Assembly (NCBI RefSeq): GCF_039538065.1
Contig: NZ_BAABBR010000001.1
Coordinates: forward strand, 2,394,501 to 2,458,500
DNA length: 64,000 nt
Source of the DNA: Sphingomonas rosea
GTDB taxonomy: Bacteria > Pseudomonadota > Alphaproteobacteria > Sphingomonadales > Sphingomonadaceae
Direction of reading: 5' to 3'
Positions 45,293 through 53,456 of this stretch are shown piece after piece. The notes below the pieces were generated by a model that did not search any database, was not told where the DNA came from, and saw only the letters and a list, made by a program, of their open reading frames with translations. The stretch's first letter is position 1; each line of letters starts with the position of its first letter. The position numbers and the translations under genes are program-made.

Positions 45293-45681
45293 TGAGCGTC
45301 CAGCCCGCAACCCGCACGCGCTTCTACAAGGACAAGCGCAACGGCAAGGTGATGGGCGTCTGCGCCGGGATCGCCGACTACACCGGCGTCGACGTCGCGG
45401 TGGTCCGGATCCTGATGTTCCTCGCCCTGTGGCTGAGCGGCTTCTCGATCCTCCCGGTCTATTTCATCGCCGGCTGGATCGCCGAGGACCGCCCGCGCGA
45501 GCTGATGAACGACAGCCCCGAGGACCAGCGCTTCTGGCAGCAGGTTCGTGCTTCCCCGACCCGGACCGCCCGCGAGATCCGCGCCAGCATGAAGGCGATT
45601 GATCGCCGCCTGGCCGACGTCGAAAGCTATGTGCTGACCAGCAACCGCAGCCTCGCTCGCGAGATCGACGAGCTGCGCTGA
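45292..45681 (+). CDS. pspC: Phage shock protein C
   Basis: A 129-residue stress sensor with a PspC domain (residues 10-65: FYKDKRNGKVMGVCAGIADY then membrane helix LMFLALWLSGFSILPVYFIAGWI) and a C-terminal coiled coil (IDRRLADVESYVLTSN). With PspB it senses membrane stress and releases PspA from PspF. ATG in a one-base TGATG overlap with pspB. Confidence 0.94.
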   Translation: MSVQPATRTRFYKDKRNGKVMGVCAGIADYTGVDVAVVRILMFLALWLSGFSILPVYFIAGWIAEDRPRELMNDSPEDQRFWQQVRASPTRTAREIRASMKAIDRRLADVESYVLTSNRSLAREIDELR

Positions 45682-45708
45682 TTCCCCTTTCCATCAAGGA
45701 CCTGTCGC

Positions 45709-45996
45709 ATGAGCCCGCTTCTGATCCCCATCATGGGAATGATGATCCCGATCGTCGCCATCCTCGCCCGCGTCTTCACCAAGGCGATGGAGATGAAGGA
45801 GCGGCAGATCAGTGCCATGGGTGAGAATACCGCCGAGAAGGCTGCGCAATATGCCAGCCGCGTCGCCGAGCTCGAGCAGCGCGTCCGCGTCCTCGAGCGG
45901 ATCGCGACCGACGGCGGCATTCATACGGCTGCCCAGATCGAGGCGCTACGCGATGCGCCCCCCACTTCCGATTTCGTGCGTGAGAAAGTGCTCTAA
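45709..45996 (+). CDS. Small PspB-like membrane coiled-coil protein
   Basis: A 95-residue protein with an N-terminal helix (LLIPIMGMMIPIVAILARVF) and a coiled coil containing RVAELEQRVRVLERIATDGG. The ERI-T wording mirrors the PspB segment SIERIMTAEN. It lies 27 bp after pspC in the same operon and abuts the next gene without a gap, so it is probably part of the psp response. Not assigned to a named family here; PspD is a weak alternative. Confidence 0.8.
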   Translation: MSPLLIPIMGMMIPIVAILARVFTKAMEMKERQISAMGENTAEKAAQYASRVAELEQRVRVLERIATDGGIHTAAQIEALRDAPPTSDFVREKVL

Positions 45997-46272
45997 ATGA
46001 ACCCGTTTGAATTTCTGCTTCTTCTGATCGGCATGGTTTTCATCTTCCAGATGATCAAGAACAAGGGCGGCCTTCGCGGTAACCGGCTGGGGCAGCGAAG
46101 CGAGCGGCACGGCATCATCCACGAGCCCTCGGACGAAATCAGCAGCGGCGAAACCCGCATGCTGCGCGACGAGGTCCGCGCGCTTAAGGAGCGGATCCAC
46201 GTGCTCGAGCGGATCACGGTCGAGAAGGAAAACAGCCTGGCGCGCGAGATCGAGGACTTGCGCAACAAGTAG
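45997..46272 (+). CDS. Second small PspB-like membrane coiled-coil protein
   Basis: A 91-residue protein with an N-terminal helix (FEFLLLLIGMVFIFQMI), a basic linker and a coiled coil LRDEVRALKERIHVLERITV followed by EKENSLAREIEDL. It shares V-L-ERI with the preceding gene and LAREI-x-[ED]L with the PspC tail, which suggests duplication within the operon. It starts one base after the previous stop. Confidence 0.8.
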   Translation: MNPFEFLLLLIGMVFIFQMIKNKGGLRGNRLGQRSERHGIIHEPSDEISSGETRMLRDEVRALKERIHVLERITVEKENSLAREIEDLRNK

Positions 46273-46322
46273 CCCGTCGGCCGAGCTTTCAACCGCCGAC
46301 CGCTTTGCCTAAGGCGTCGGCG

Positions 46323-46727
46323 ATGCACAGCCTTCCGGAAATCCTCGACGACTATGAGCTCCTCGACGCCGAGGAGCGCTACCGGCTGCTGATCGACCTC
46401 GGCCGCGACCTCGAGCCGATGCCCGAGCCCTTGAAGACCGACGCCACCAAGGTGCGCGGCTGCTCGGCGAGCGTCTGGGTCTATCCGACGCGACTGGACG
46501 ACGGGCGGCTGCATTTCCTCGCCGACAGCAATGCCGCGATCACCAAGGGGATCGTGGCACTGGTGCTGAGCGCGGTGCAGGACCGCTCGCCGGCCGAAAT
46601 TGCCGCCACCGACATCACCGCCGCGCTCGAGCCGTTCGAGCTCGGGCGGCAGCTGTCGAGCAACCGGACGCAGGGCATTCCCAACATGATCGCGCTGATC
46701 CAGGACACGGCCCAGCGGCTCGCATGA
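46323..46727 (+). CDS. sufE: SufE-family cysteine desulfurase activator
   Basis: A 134-residue protein that accepts sulphur from a cysteine desulfurase. The acceptor Cys lies in KVRGCSASVW (about residue 46), and the helical start LPEILDDYELLDAEERY is typical. The ATG at 46323 is chosen over a TTG at 46305. It is not adjacent to the desulfurase pair at 52-54 kb. It overlaps the thioesterase gene as ATGA. Confidence 0.92.
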   Translation: MHSLPEILDDYELLDAEERYRLLIDLGRDLEPMPEPLKTDATKVRGCSASVWVYPTRLDDGRLHFLADSNAAITKGIVALVLSAVQDRSPAEIAATDITAALEPFELGRQLSSNRTQGIPNMIALIQDTAQRLA

Positions 46728-47167
46728 GCAACTTCCACGACAACGTCAGCGGCCCCTTCGACCCCGCCACCTTCTTCGCCATGGCGCGGCGGGTCGGGCA
46801 CGGCCGCGCGCTCGGCCTCGAATATCGCGCGCATGGCGACAATTGGGTCGAGCTGGCGCTGCCGTGGCGACCCGAGCTCGTCAGCATGCCCGACAGCGGG
46901 ATCATGGCGACGGGCGCGATCGTCAGTCTCGTCGACACCTGCTCGGGCACGTCGATCTGGCAGGCGCTTGGCGGCTTTCGGCCGGCGGTGACGCTCGACC
47001 TCAGGCTCGACTATCTCCGGCCCGCGGCCAAGGGCGAGACGGTGATCGCGCGCTGCGAATGCTACAAGGTGACGCGGCAGGTGGCGTTCGTGCGCGGGGT
47101 CGCGCACGGCGGCGACGAGAGCCGCCCGATCGCGCACAGCGCGGCGACCTTCGTGGCGGTGGACTGA
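46724..47167 (+). CDS. PaaI-family thioesterase
   Basis: A 147-residue hot-dog-fold thioesterase hydrolysing acyl- or aryl-CoA. The family segment GIMATGAIVSLVDTCSGTSI (about 59-78) holds the catalytic Asp, with DLRLDYLRPA downstream. ATGA overlap with sufE. Convergent with the J-domain gene 6 bp away. Substrate unknown. Confidence 0.88.
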   Translation: MSNFHDNVSGPFDPATFFAMARRVGHGRALGLEYRAHGDNWVELALPWRPELVSMPDSGIMATGAIVSLVDTCSGTSIWQALGGFRPAVTLDLRLDYLRPAAKGETVIARCECYKVTRQVAFVRGVAHGGDESRPIAHSAATFVAVD

Positions 47168-47173
47168 CCCTCG

Positions 47174-47710
47174 TTACTTGGCGGCTTCGCGCCGCTCCTC
47201 GGCCTTGCGCAGCACATCATAGGCGGCCTGGACCGCCTGGAACCGCTTGGCGGCCTCCTCGTCGCCGGGCCTGAGGTCCGGGTGAAATTCCTTGGCGAGG
47301 CGACGGTGGGCGGCCTTGATGTCGGCGAAGCTGGCGTCGCTTTCGACGTCTAGGACGGACAGCGCGCGCATTTCCTCGCGGGTCCGCGTGCCGTCGCCGG
47401 GTCCGCCCCAGGCGTAATGCGAGGACTGGCGGAAGGCGCCGGCGTCGCGCTGCTCGGCCTCCTCGCGCGCGGCGGCCTCGGCGGCCGACAGATTGGCGAA
47501 ATAGTCCCAGTTCTTGTTGTATTCGGCGGCGTGGGCTTCGCAGAACATCCACCGCTCGGGACTGTTCGGCGCCTTGGGCGCGGGTCGGTCACCGGCTTCG
47601 GTGCAGCCCTCGCGGTCGCACAGGCGGATGCGCGCGGCGTCCCGCCCCTTGTCGGCATAGGAACGCCAGCGGGGGAAGCCCCAGTCGTTGTTTCGGGTCG
47701 AACGCGCCAT
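47174..47710 (-). CDS. J-domain protein with N-terminal Cys-rich region
   Basis: A 178-residue protein with a C-terminal J domain (about 120-175) carrying the HPD motif in EFHPDLRPGD, which stimulates Hsp70 ATPase. The N-terminal half has RLCDREGCTEAG and WMFCEAHAAEYNKNWDYF, a set of Cys and His that could bind a metal. The reversed layout, with J domain last, occurs in an alphaproteobacterial family. ATG at 47710. It lies just downstream of the RNase P RNA gene on the same strand. Confidence 0.88.
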   Translation of the reverse strand: MARSTRNNDWGFPRWRSYADKGRDAARIRLCDREGCTEAGDRPAPKAPNSPERWMFCEAHAAEYNKNWDYFANLSAAEAAAREEAEQRDAGAFRQSSHYAWGGPGDGTRTREEMRALSVLDVESDASFADIKAAHRRLAKEFHPDLRPGDEEAAKRFQAVQAAYDVLRKAEERREAAK

Positions 47711-47742
47711 TTCGTGTCTAACTAGTCTCGCGGGGTGAAAGT

Positions 47743-48114
47743 GCCAGAGGGCCTGTAAGCCGGGTTCTGTCCACCGCTTGCGCGGCTGTGCGGCCATTCC
47801 TCTCGGCCGGCGCTTGCGCGACGGCTCCAGCAACCAACCCGGGCGACGAGCCGGAACAGGCCCATGTGTCGCCCCTATTCGGTCTTGCACCCGGTGGGGT
47901 TTACCGTGCCGGCTGCCGTTGCCGGAGCCGCGGTGCGCTCTTGCCGCACCCTTTCGCCCTTACCGCCCCGAAGAGCGGCGGTCTGCTTTCTGTGGCACTG
48001 TCCCTGAGCCGCCCGAGGGCGACCCGCCGGGCGTTACCCGGCACCGTTATTCCGTGGTGCCCGGACTTTCCTCGGCGAGAACATGTTCTCGACGCGGCCG
48101 CCCGGCCCTCTGGC
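47743..48114 (-). ncRNA. rnpB: RNase P RNA (class A)
   Basis: About 372 nt of ribozyme RNA for tRNA 5' processing. Hallmarks on the minus strand: the 5'/3' closing helix CCAGAGGGCC...GGCCCTCTGG, GAGGAAAGTCCGGGCACCA (about 48055-48075), ACAGTGCCACAGAAA-type P-helix text and the 3' AACCCGGCTTACAGGCCC. Ends are estimated from the closing helix. Confidence 0.93.
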
Positions 48115-48138
48115 GAAGGGGCTACTAGCAGATCGATC

Positions 48139-48217
48139 AGCGCCCGACCACCTTTGTGGGCCGGGCCGACTAGCGCCCGACCACCTTTGTGGGCCGGGCC
48201 GACTAGCGCCCGACCAT
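48139..48217. repeat. 33-bp tandem repeat at the end of the acyl-CoA ligase gene
   Basis: Two full 33-bp units (48139-48171, 48172-48204) and a third partial unit (48205-48217). The shared core is AGCGCCCGACCACC then TTTGTGGGCCGGGCCG. The third unit contains the last codons and stop of the ligase, and each full unit repeats that text on the minus strand (GTCGGGCGCTAG or TGA). It fills the gap between the ligase stop and the rnpB 5' end, overlapping where the rnpB promoter should be. Confidence 0.88.
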
Positions 48218-49810
48218 CGCCGCCGCCGTCGGGAGGACATAATCCTTCCATTGCTCGCGCAGGGTCTTCTTGCTGAGCTTGCCCGTCGCGGTGTGCGGGA
48301 GCGCGTCGACGAACTCGATCGCGTCGGGCATCCACCAGCGGGCGATATGCTTCGCCAGATGCTCGCGGATCGTCTCGGCGTGGACATCGCTGCCCGGACG
48401 GCGGACGATCAGGAGCAGCGGCCGTTCGTCCCACTTGGGATGGGCGATACCGATGGCGGCGGCCTCGGCGACGCCGGGCACGCCGACCGCGGCATTCTCG
48501 AGTTCGATCGAACTGATCCACTCGCCGCCCGACTTGATCACGTCCTTGGCGCGGTCGGTGATCTGCATGGTGCCGTCGGGATGGAGCGCGGCGACGTCGC
48601 CGGTGTCGAACCAGCCGTCGGCGTCGGTCGAATCCTGCTCTTCCTTGAAGTAGCGCTGGACCACCCAGTGGCCGCGGGTCTGGAGGCGTCCGGTCGCGAT
48701 CCCGTCGCGGGGGAGAACGTTGCCTTCGTCGTCGACGATCCGAAGCTCGATCCCGAACGGGATCCGGCCCTGGCGGCAGACGAAATCGACCTGCTCATCG
48801 TCGGTCATGTCGTCCCAGTTGGGCGGCGGCGTGCCGCAGGTCCCGATCGGGCTGGTCTCGGTCATCCCCCAGGCATGGCCGACGTTGATGCCTCGCCCGC
48901 GGAACCACTCGACCATCGCGCGCGGCGCGGCCGAGCCGCCGATCGACACGCTTTTCAGCGAGCCCAGGTCCGCGCCGGTGCGCTCGATATGGTCGATCAT
49001 GCCGAGCCAGACGGTCGGCACGCCGGCCGAATGGGTGACGCCTTCCTCGCGGAACAGCTCGCACATCTGGGCGGGGCGATAGTCGGCCGAGAGGACCAGC
49101 TTCGCCCCCACCATCGGCGCCGCCCACGGCACGCCCCAGGCATTGGCGTGGAACATGGGCACGATCGGGAGGACGGTGGTGCGGCCGGACAGCTCGAACA
49201 CGTCGGGGCTCACCTCGACCAAAGTGTGGAGCATGGTCGAGCGATGCTCGTAGAGGACGCCCTTGGGATTGCCGGTGGTGCCGCTGGTGTAGCACAGGCC
49301 GCAGGGATCGCGCTCGTCGCCCTCGACCCAGGCGAAGTCGTCGTCGGCGCCTTCGATCCAGGCGCGGAATTCGCCGTCGTCCATGCAGATATAATGCTCG
49401 ATGGTCGGCCACTGGCCTTTCATCTTCTCGACCAGCGGTGCGAACGCCTTGTCGTAGAGGAGGACGCGGTCCTCGGCATGATTGGCGATATAGGCGAGCT
49501 GGTCGGGGAACAGCCGCGGGTTGATGGTGTGGAGGATGCCGCCCATCCCGATCGCGCCATACCAGCTGGTCAGGTGGTGCGCGTGGTTCATCGCCAGCGT
49601 GGCGACGCGGTCGCCCTTGTTGATGCCGAGGCCGGCGAGGCGCTTGGCCATCCGCCGCGCGTCGCTCGCCACCCCGTGCCAGTTGGTGCGGGTGATCGTC
49701 TCGTCCGCCCAGGCGCTGACGATCTCGCGGCCGCCATGCTCGCGCGCGGCATGGTCGACGAGGCGCATGACGCGCAGGGGCCAGTGCTGCATGGCGCCGA
49801 GTGGATGCAT
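48203..49810 (-). CDS. Acyl-CoA ligase (AlkK/FadD-like medium/long-chain fatty acid-CoA ligase)
   Basis: A 535-residue ANL-family enzyme activating fatty acids via acyl-AMP. The AMP loop is [12 protein letters not shown] (about 168-179), with [31 protein letters not shown] and the C-terminal Lys in [11 protein letters not shown]. The N-terminal [20 protein letters not shown] resembles AlkK-type ligases. The stop codon lies in a 33-bp tandem repeat. Confidence 0.93.
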   Translation of the reverse strand: MHPLGAMQHWPLRVMRLVDHAAREHGGREIVSAWADETITRTNWHGVASDARRMAKRLAGLGINKGDRVATLAMNHAHHLTSWYGAIGMGGILHTINPRLFPDQLAYIANHAEDRVLLYDKAFAPLVEKMKGQWPTIEHYICMDDGEFRAWIEGADDDFAWVEGDERDPCGLCYTSGTTGNPKGVLYEHRSTMLHTLVEVSPDVFELSGRTTVLPIVPMFHANAWGVPWAAPMVGAKLVLSADYRPAQMCELFREEGVTHSAGVPTVWLGMIDHIERTGADLGSLKSVSIGGSAAPRAMVEWFRGRGINVGHAWGMTETSPIGTCGTPPPNWDDMTDDEQVDFVCRQGRIPFGIELRIVDDEGNVLPRDGIATGRLQTRGHWVVQRYFKEEQDSTDADGWFDTGDVAALHPDGTMQITDRAKDVIKSGGEWISSIELENAAVGVPGVAEAAAIGIAHPKWDERPLLLIVRRPGSDVHAETIREHLAKHIARWWMPDAIEFVDALPHTATGKLSKKTLREQWKDYVLPTAAAMVGR

Positions 49811-49866
49811 GTGTGTCTCCTCCAGGTGAGGAGAGTGGCGTCATCCCGGCAGCGAGGCAAGCGCCC

Positions 49867-50190
49867 TTAGAAGGGCATCTGGAAGCCCGGCGGCAAGGGC
49901 AGGCTCGAGCTCATCTTCTGCATCTCGGCGGCAGCGGCCTGGTCGGCCTTTGCGCGCGCATCGTTGAAGGCGGCGGCGACGAGGTCCTCGAGCATGGTCT
50001 TCTCGGACGGGACCATCAGGCTTTCGTCGATCGAGATGGCGATGATCCGGCCCTTGGCCGAGCAGCGCACCTTGACCAGCCCGCCGCCCGACTGGCCCTC
50101 GACCTCGATGCTGTCGAGATTGTCCTGCGCCTTCTGGAGTTCGGCCTGCGCGTTCTGCGCCATCTGCATGATTTCTTCGAGACTAGGCAT
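49867..50190 (-). CDS. ybaB: YbaB/EbfC nucleoid-associated protein
   Basis: A 107-residue dimeric DNA-binding protein. Typical MQMAQNAQAELQKAQDNLD helix (9-27) and GGGLVKVRCSAKGRIIAISID strand region. The start overlaps the dnaX stop by 8 bp. The dnaX-ybaB order is widely conserved and recR usually follows; here an acyl-CoA ligase follows instead. Confidence 0.95.
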   Translation of the reverse strand: MPSLEEIMQMAQNAQAELQKAQDNLDSIEVEGQSGGGLVKVRCSAKGRIIAISIDESLMVPSEKTMLEDLVAAAFNDARAKADQAAAAEMQKMSSSLPLPPGFQMPF

Positions 50191-51883
50191 GGTTGGCGTC
50201 CTTGGCTGATACGGATTCGAGGGTTGCGCCCGGATAGGCGGCGAAAACGGCGGCGACCGCGGGCTCGGCGAGGATCGCGTCGCGGGCGCGCTCCTCGGCC
50301 ATCTTTTCCTGCGCATGGAGCGAGGGCTCGGCCTCGCCGTCGCCGAGCGTCACGGTCCAGCGTGCATCGAGCGCCGCGCGAATGTCGTCGGCAAGCTCGC
50401 GGGTGAAGTTGGGGCCCAGCGGCTGGAGTGGTTTGAGGACCAGCTCGGGCGGCGCGTAGCGGATGAGGCCGACCTGGTCGCGAAGCTGGACCGCGCGCAG
50501 GGCCTTGCCCCTGGCCTCGATCGCATCGACCAGCACAGCGAAGCTGGCCGGCGCCTCGGGCTCGGCCGGGGCGGCGGGCGCAGGAGCTGGCGTGGGCGCG
50601 GGCGCAGCGGTCATTGCCGGGGCGGCAGGCGCCGGTGCGCGCGGCCGCGCGGGAGCGGTGGCTGTCTCTCCCCCACCCTGCAGCCGGGCGATCAGCGCCG
50701 CGGGGTCGGGCAGCTCGGCGGCGTGGATGATGCGCAGGAGCACCATGGCCGCGGCCTCGTTGGGATCGGGCGCGGCGGTGACGTCGGACAGGCCCTTGAG
50801 CAAAAGCTGCCACAGGCGGTGAAGCTGCGACCAGCCGAGCGTGCCGGCGAGCTCGGCATTGCCCTCGCGCTCCTCGGCGCTGGCGAGCGCGTCGGCGCCG
50901 CCGCCCGCCTTGGCGCGTGAGGCGGCGTGGACCTGCTCCATCAGCCCGCGCAAGAGCGCCGTCGGCTCGATTCCCAGCGCCTGCGCTTCGTCGAGTTCGG
51001 CGAGCGAGGCCGCGGCATCGCCCGACAGCAGCACGGTTAGCAGCCGGCGGATCCTTCCGCGGTCGGCGAGGCCGAGCATGTCGCGGACCGCATCAGCGGT
51101 GACGGTCCCTGCCCCGTGTGCGATCGCCTGATCGAGGAGCGACAGGCCGTCGCGGGCCGAGCCTTCGGCCGCACGGGCGACGAGGGTCAGCGCGTCGGGC
51201 TCGATCTCGACCTGCTCAATCTCGGCGATGCGATGGAAGTGCGCGACCAGCGCTTCGGCGGGAATCCGGCGCAGGTCGAAGCGCTGGCAGCGCGACAGCA
51301 CCGTCACCGGCACCTTGTTGACCTCGGTCGTCGCGAACAGGAATTTGACGTGCGCCGGCGGCTCCTCGAGCGTCTTCAACAGCGCGTTGAAGGCGTTCTT
51401 CGAGAGCATGTGGACTTCGTCGATGATGTAGATCTTGAAGCGCGCGCTGACCGCCGAATAGCGCACCGCCTCGATAATCTCGCGGACGTCGTCGACGCCG
51501 GTGTGGCTGGCGGCGTCCATCTCGGTGACGTCGATGTGGCGGCCCTCGGCGATGGCGCGGCAGGGCTCGCACACGCCGCAGGGATCGATGGTCGGGCCGC
51601 CGTTCCCGTCAGGACCGATGCAGTTCAAGGCCTTGGCGACGAGGCGGGCAGTCGAGGTCTTGCCGACCCCGCGCACCCCGGTCAGCAGGAAGGCGTGGGC
51701 GATGCGGCCCGACGCGATGGCATTGCCGAGCGTGCGAACCATCGCTTCCTGACCGATCAGCTCGGCGAAGCTCTGCGGGCGATATTTGCGCGCAAGCACG
51801 CGGTAGGGCGAGGCCGAAGCGCTCTTCTCCAGCGGCTGGGCAGGGAGGTCGAGGCCGAGGCCGGGCGATTCGTCGTCGGTCAT
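50183..51883 (-). CDS. dnaX: DNA polymerase III subunit gamma/tau
   Basis: A 566-residue clamp-loader subunit. It has the DnaX N-terminus VLARKYRPQSFAELIGQ (about 28-44), Walker A GVRGVGKTS, the zinc module CIGP...DPCGVCEPC and Walker B DEVHMLS. A Pro/Ala-rich linker (about 410-450) separates the ATPase from the tau-type C-terminal domain. No obvious slippery site for programmed frameshifting to gamma was seen. Confidence 0.96.
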   Translation of the reverse strand: MTDDESPGLGLDLPAQPLEKSASASPYRVLARKYRPQSFAELIGQEAMVRTLGNAIASGRIAHAFLLTGVRGVGKTSTARLVAKALNCIGPDGNGGPTIDPCGVCEPCRAIAEGRHIDVTEMDAASHTGVDDVREIIEAVRYSAVSARFKIYIIDEVHMLSKNAFNALLKTLEEPPAHVKFLFATTEVNKVPVTVLSRCQRFDLRRIPAEALVAHFHRIAEIEQVEIEPDALTLVARAAEGSARDGLSLLDQAIAHGAGTVTADAVRDMLGLADRGRIRRLLTVLLSGDAAASLAELDEAQALGIEPTALLRGLMEQVHAASRAKAGGGADALASAEEREGNAELAGTLGWSQLHRLWQLLLKGLSDVTAAPDPNEAAAMVLLRIIHAAELPDPAALIARLQGGGETATAPARPRAPAPAAPAMTAAPAPTPAPAPAAPAEPEAPASFAVLVDAIEARGKALRAVQLRDQVGLIRYAPPELVLKPLQPLGPNFTRELADDIRAALDARWTVTLGDGEAEPSLHAQEKMAEERARDAILAEPAVAAVFAAYPGATLESVSAKDANHA

Positions 51884-51959
51884 CGTCGGCCAATGTAGGC
51901 GGCGCTTCGCCCCCGCGCCACTTCTTGCGCTCGCGCCCGCATGTCGCCATATGCGCCAC

Positions 51960-52051
51960 CGGGAGTCGGGCGGACGGGATTGTCGCCAACCTGGTCAGGT
52001 CCGGAAGGAAGCAGCCACAACGATTTCGTCCCGGGTCGTTCCGGCTCCCAC
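51960..52051 (+). ncRNA. ffs: Signal recognition particle RNA (4.5S type)
   Basis: A roughly 90-nt hairpin. The conserved apical domain GGTCAGGTCCGGAAGGAAGCAGCC lies at 51993-52016 and the basal helix pairs GGGAGTCGGGC... with ...CCGGCTCCC. It is transcribed divergently from dnaX and works with FtsY, encoded near 39 kb. Ends are approximate. Confidence 0.93.
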
Positions 52052-52062
52052 CCTCCGGCAGT

Positions 52063-52368
52063 TCAGCCGGGCATCCTCACCGACATCGTCGTTCCCTTGA
52101 CCGTCAGCTGACAGGCGAGCCGGCTCGTGCGCCTGACATCGTAGGCAAGGTCGAGGAGGTCCTCCTCCTCCTCGCTGGCGGGCGGCTGCGCGGCGAAATC
52201 CTCGGGCGAGAGGATGACGTGGCAGGTCGAGCAGCTGATCGACTTGTCGCAGGTGCCCTCGAGCGGCTGCCCGGCGGCCTGCGCGACGTCGAGGAGATTG
52301 GCGCCCTCGGGCGCGTCCACCTCGCAGTCGAGGCTGCCGTCGGGCTTGAGGAAGGCGATGCGGGTCAT
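52063..52368 (-). CDS. 2Fe-2S ferredoxin
   Basis: A 101-residue adrenodoxin-type ferredoxin. Cluster ligands are in CDKSISCSTCHV (Cys40, Cys46, Cys49) and Cys87 in RLACQL, the vertebrate-type spacing used in Isc and P450 systems. ATGA overlap with the preceding cysteine desulfurase suggests a role in Fe-S assembly, as for Isc ferredoxin. An acidic stretch (SEEEEDLLD) fits the partner-binding helix. Confidence 0.94.
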   Translation of the reverse strand: MTRIAFLKPDGSLDCEVDAPEGANLLDVAQAAGQPLEGTCDKSISCSTCHVILSPEDFAAQPPASEEEEDLLDLAYDVRRTSRLACQLTVKGTTMSVRMPG

Positions 52369-53456
52369 GCGGCGAATTTCCTCTGGGCGTCGGCAGCGCC
52401 GCGGATGAGCGTGCAGGCCGCCCTCAGCTCCGCCACGGTCGTGGTGCGGCCGAACCCGAGCCGGACGCTCTGCCGGGCTTCGGTGTCGGTGAGGCCGAGC
52501 GCGCGCAACACGTGGCTCGGCCGGCCCGACCCGCTGGCGCAGGCGGAGCCGAGCGAAAAGGCGACCTGCCGGCAATCGGCGAGCAGGCGGGCCGAATCGA
52601 GGCCCTCGCGACGGACGTTGAGATTGCCATGGTAACGATGGTCGCGGCTGCCGTTGACGATCCAGTCGGGGCCGAGCGCGTCGAGCGCGGCCTCCCACAG
52701 GTTCTCGACATGCGCCGCGTCGGCCGCGCGCCGCGCAACCGCCAGCGCCGCCGCCGCGCCGAACCCCGCGCACAGCATCGGCGAAAGGGTACCCGAGCGC
52801 AGGCCCCGCTCCTGTCCGCCGCCGTGAAGCAAAGGTTCGACCGCGATGCCGTCGCGGATCCACAGCGCGCCGACCCCCTTGGGACCGTGGATCTTGTGCG
52901 CGCTCACCGCGACGAGGTCGGGGCCGACGGGGATCGCCATCCGCCCGAAGCCCTGCACCGCGTCGCACAGCATGAGCGCGCCCGCCGCGTGCGCCAGGGC
53001 GGCGATTTCCGCGATCGGCTGGATCACGCCGATCTCGTTGTTGACGAGCATGGCAGCGACGAGGCCGGTCGGCTGGCGAAGCGCCTCGCGGAGTCGGTCG
53101 AGGTCGACGAGGCCGTCGCGGCCGACGCCGAGCACCTCGACCTCGTGCCCCTCTCCGCCCAGCCATTCGACCGTGTCGAGCACGGCGGCATGCTCGGTGG
53201 CGAGGGTGAGGATGCGGCCACCGGTGCCGCGTAGCGCCATGTTGAGCGCCTCGGTCGCGCCCGAGGTGAAGACGACCTGCCCGTCCGCCGGCAGGCCCGC
53301 GGCGACCTGCCCGCGCGCATGCTCGATCGCGGCGGCCGCCTCGCGTCCCCAGCGGCTCGGGGAATGGGGGTTCGCATAATGGTCGAGCCACGGCAGCATC
53401 GCCGCCTTGGCCTCGGGCGCGAGCGGGGTCGTCGCCTGATAGTCGAGGTAGATCAT
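52365..53456 (-). CDS. Cysteine desulfurase (NifS/IscS-like), second of pair
   Basis: A 363-residue PLP enzyme taking sulphur from cysteine. It has IYLDYQATTPLAPEA at the start, PLP Lys in AVSAHKIHGPKGVGAL and the persulphide Cys in LGSACASGSGRPSHVL. Overlaps the neighbouring desulfurase (ATGA) and ferredoxin (ATGA). The pair differs in the active loop (ACASGSG here, ACSSGK in the other), so they are diverged paralogues. Confidence 0.93.
   Translation of the reverse strand: MIYLDYQATTPLAPEAKAAMLPWLDHYANPHSPSRWGREAAAAIEHARGQVAAGLPADGQVVFTSGATEALNMALRGTGGRILTLATEHAAVLDTVEWLGGEGHEVEVLGVGRDGLVDLDRLREALRQPTGLVAAMLVNNEIGVIQPIAEIAALAHAAGALMLCDAVQGFGRMAIPVGPDLVAVSAHKIHGPKGVGALWIRDGIAVEPLLHGGGQERGLRSGTLSPMLCAGFGAAAALAVARRAADAAHVENLWEAALDALGPDWIVNGSRDHRYHGNLNVRREGLDSARLLADCRQVAFSLGSACASGSGRPSHVLRALGLTDTEARQSVRLGFGRTTTVAELRAACTLIRGAADAQRKFAA

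Noticed and set aside
48139..48217. CRISPR-like array
   Set aside because: Units are contiguous 33-bp tandem copies with no spacers, and no cas gene is present.
50183..51883. Programmed frameshift in dnaX
   Set aside because: No A-rich slippery heptamer was found in this GC-rich gene.
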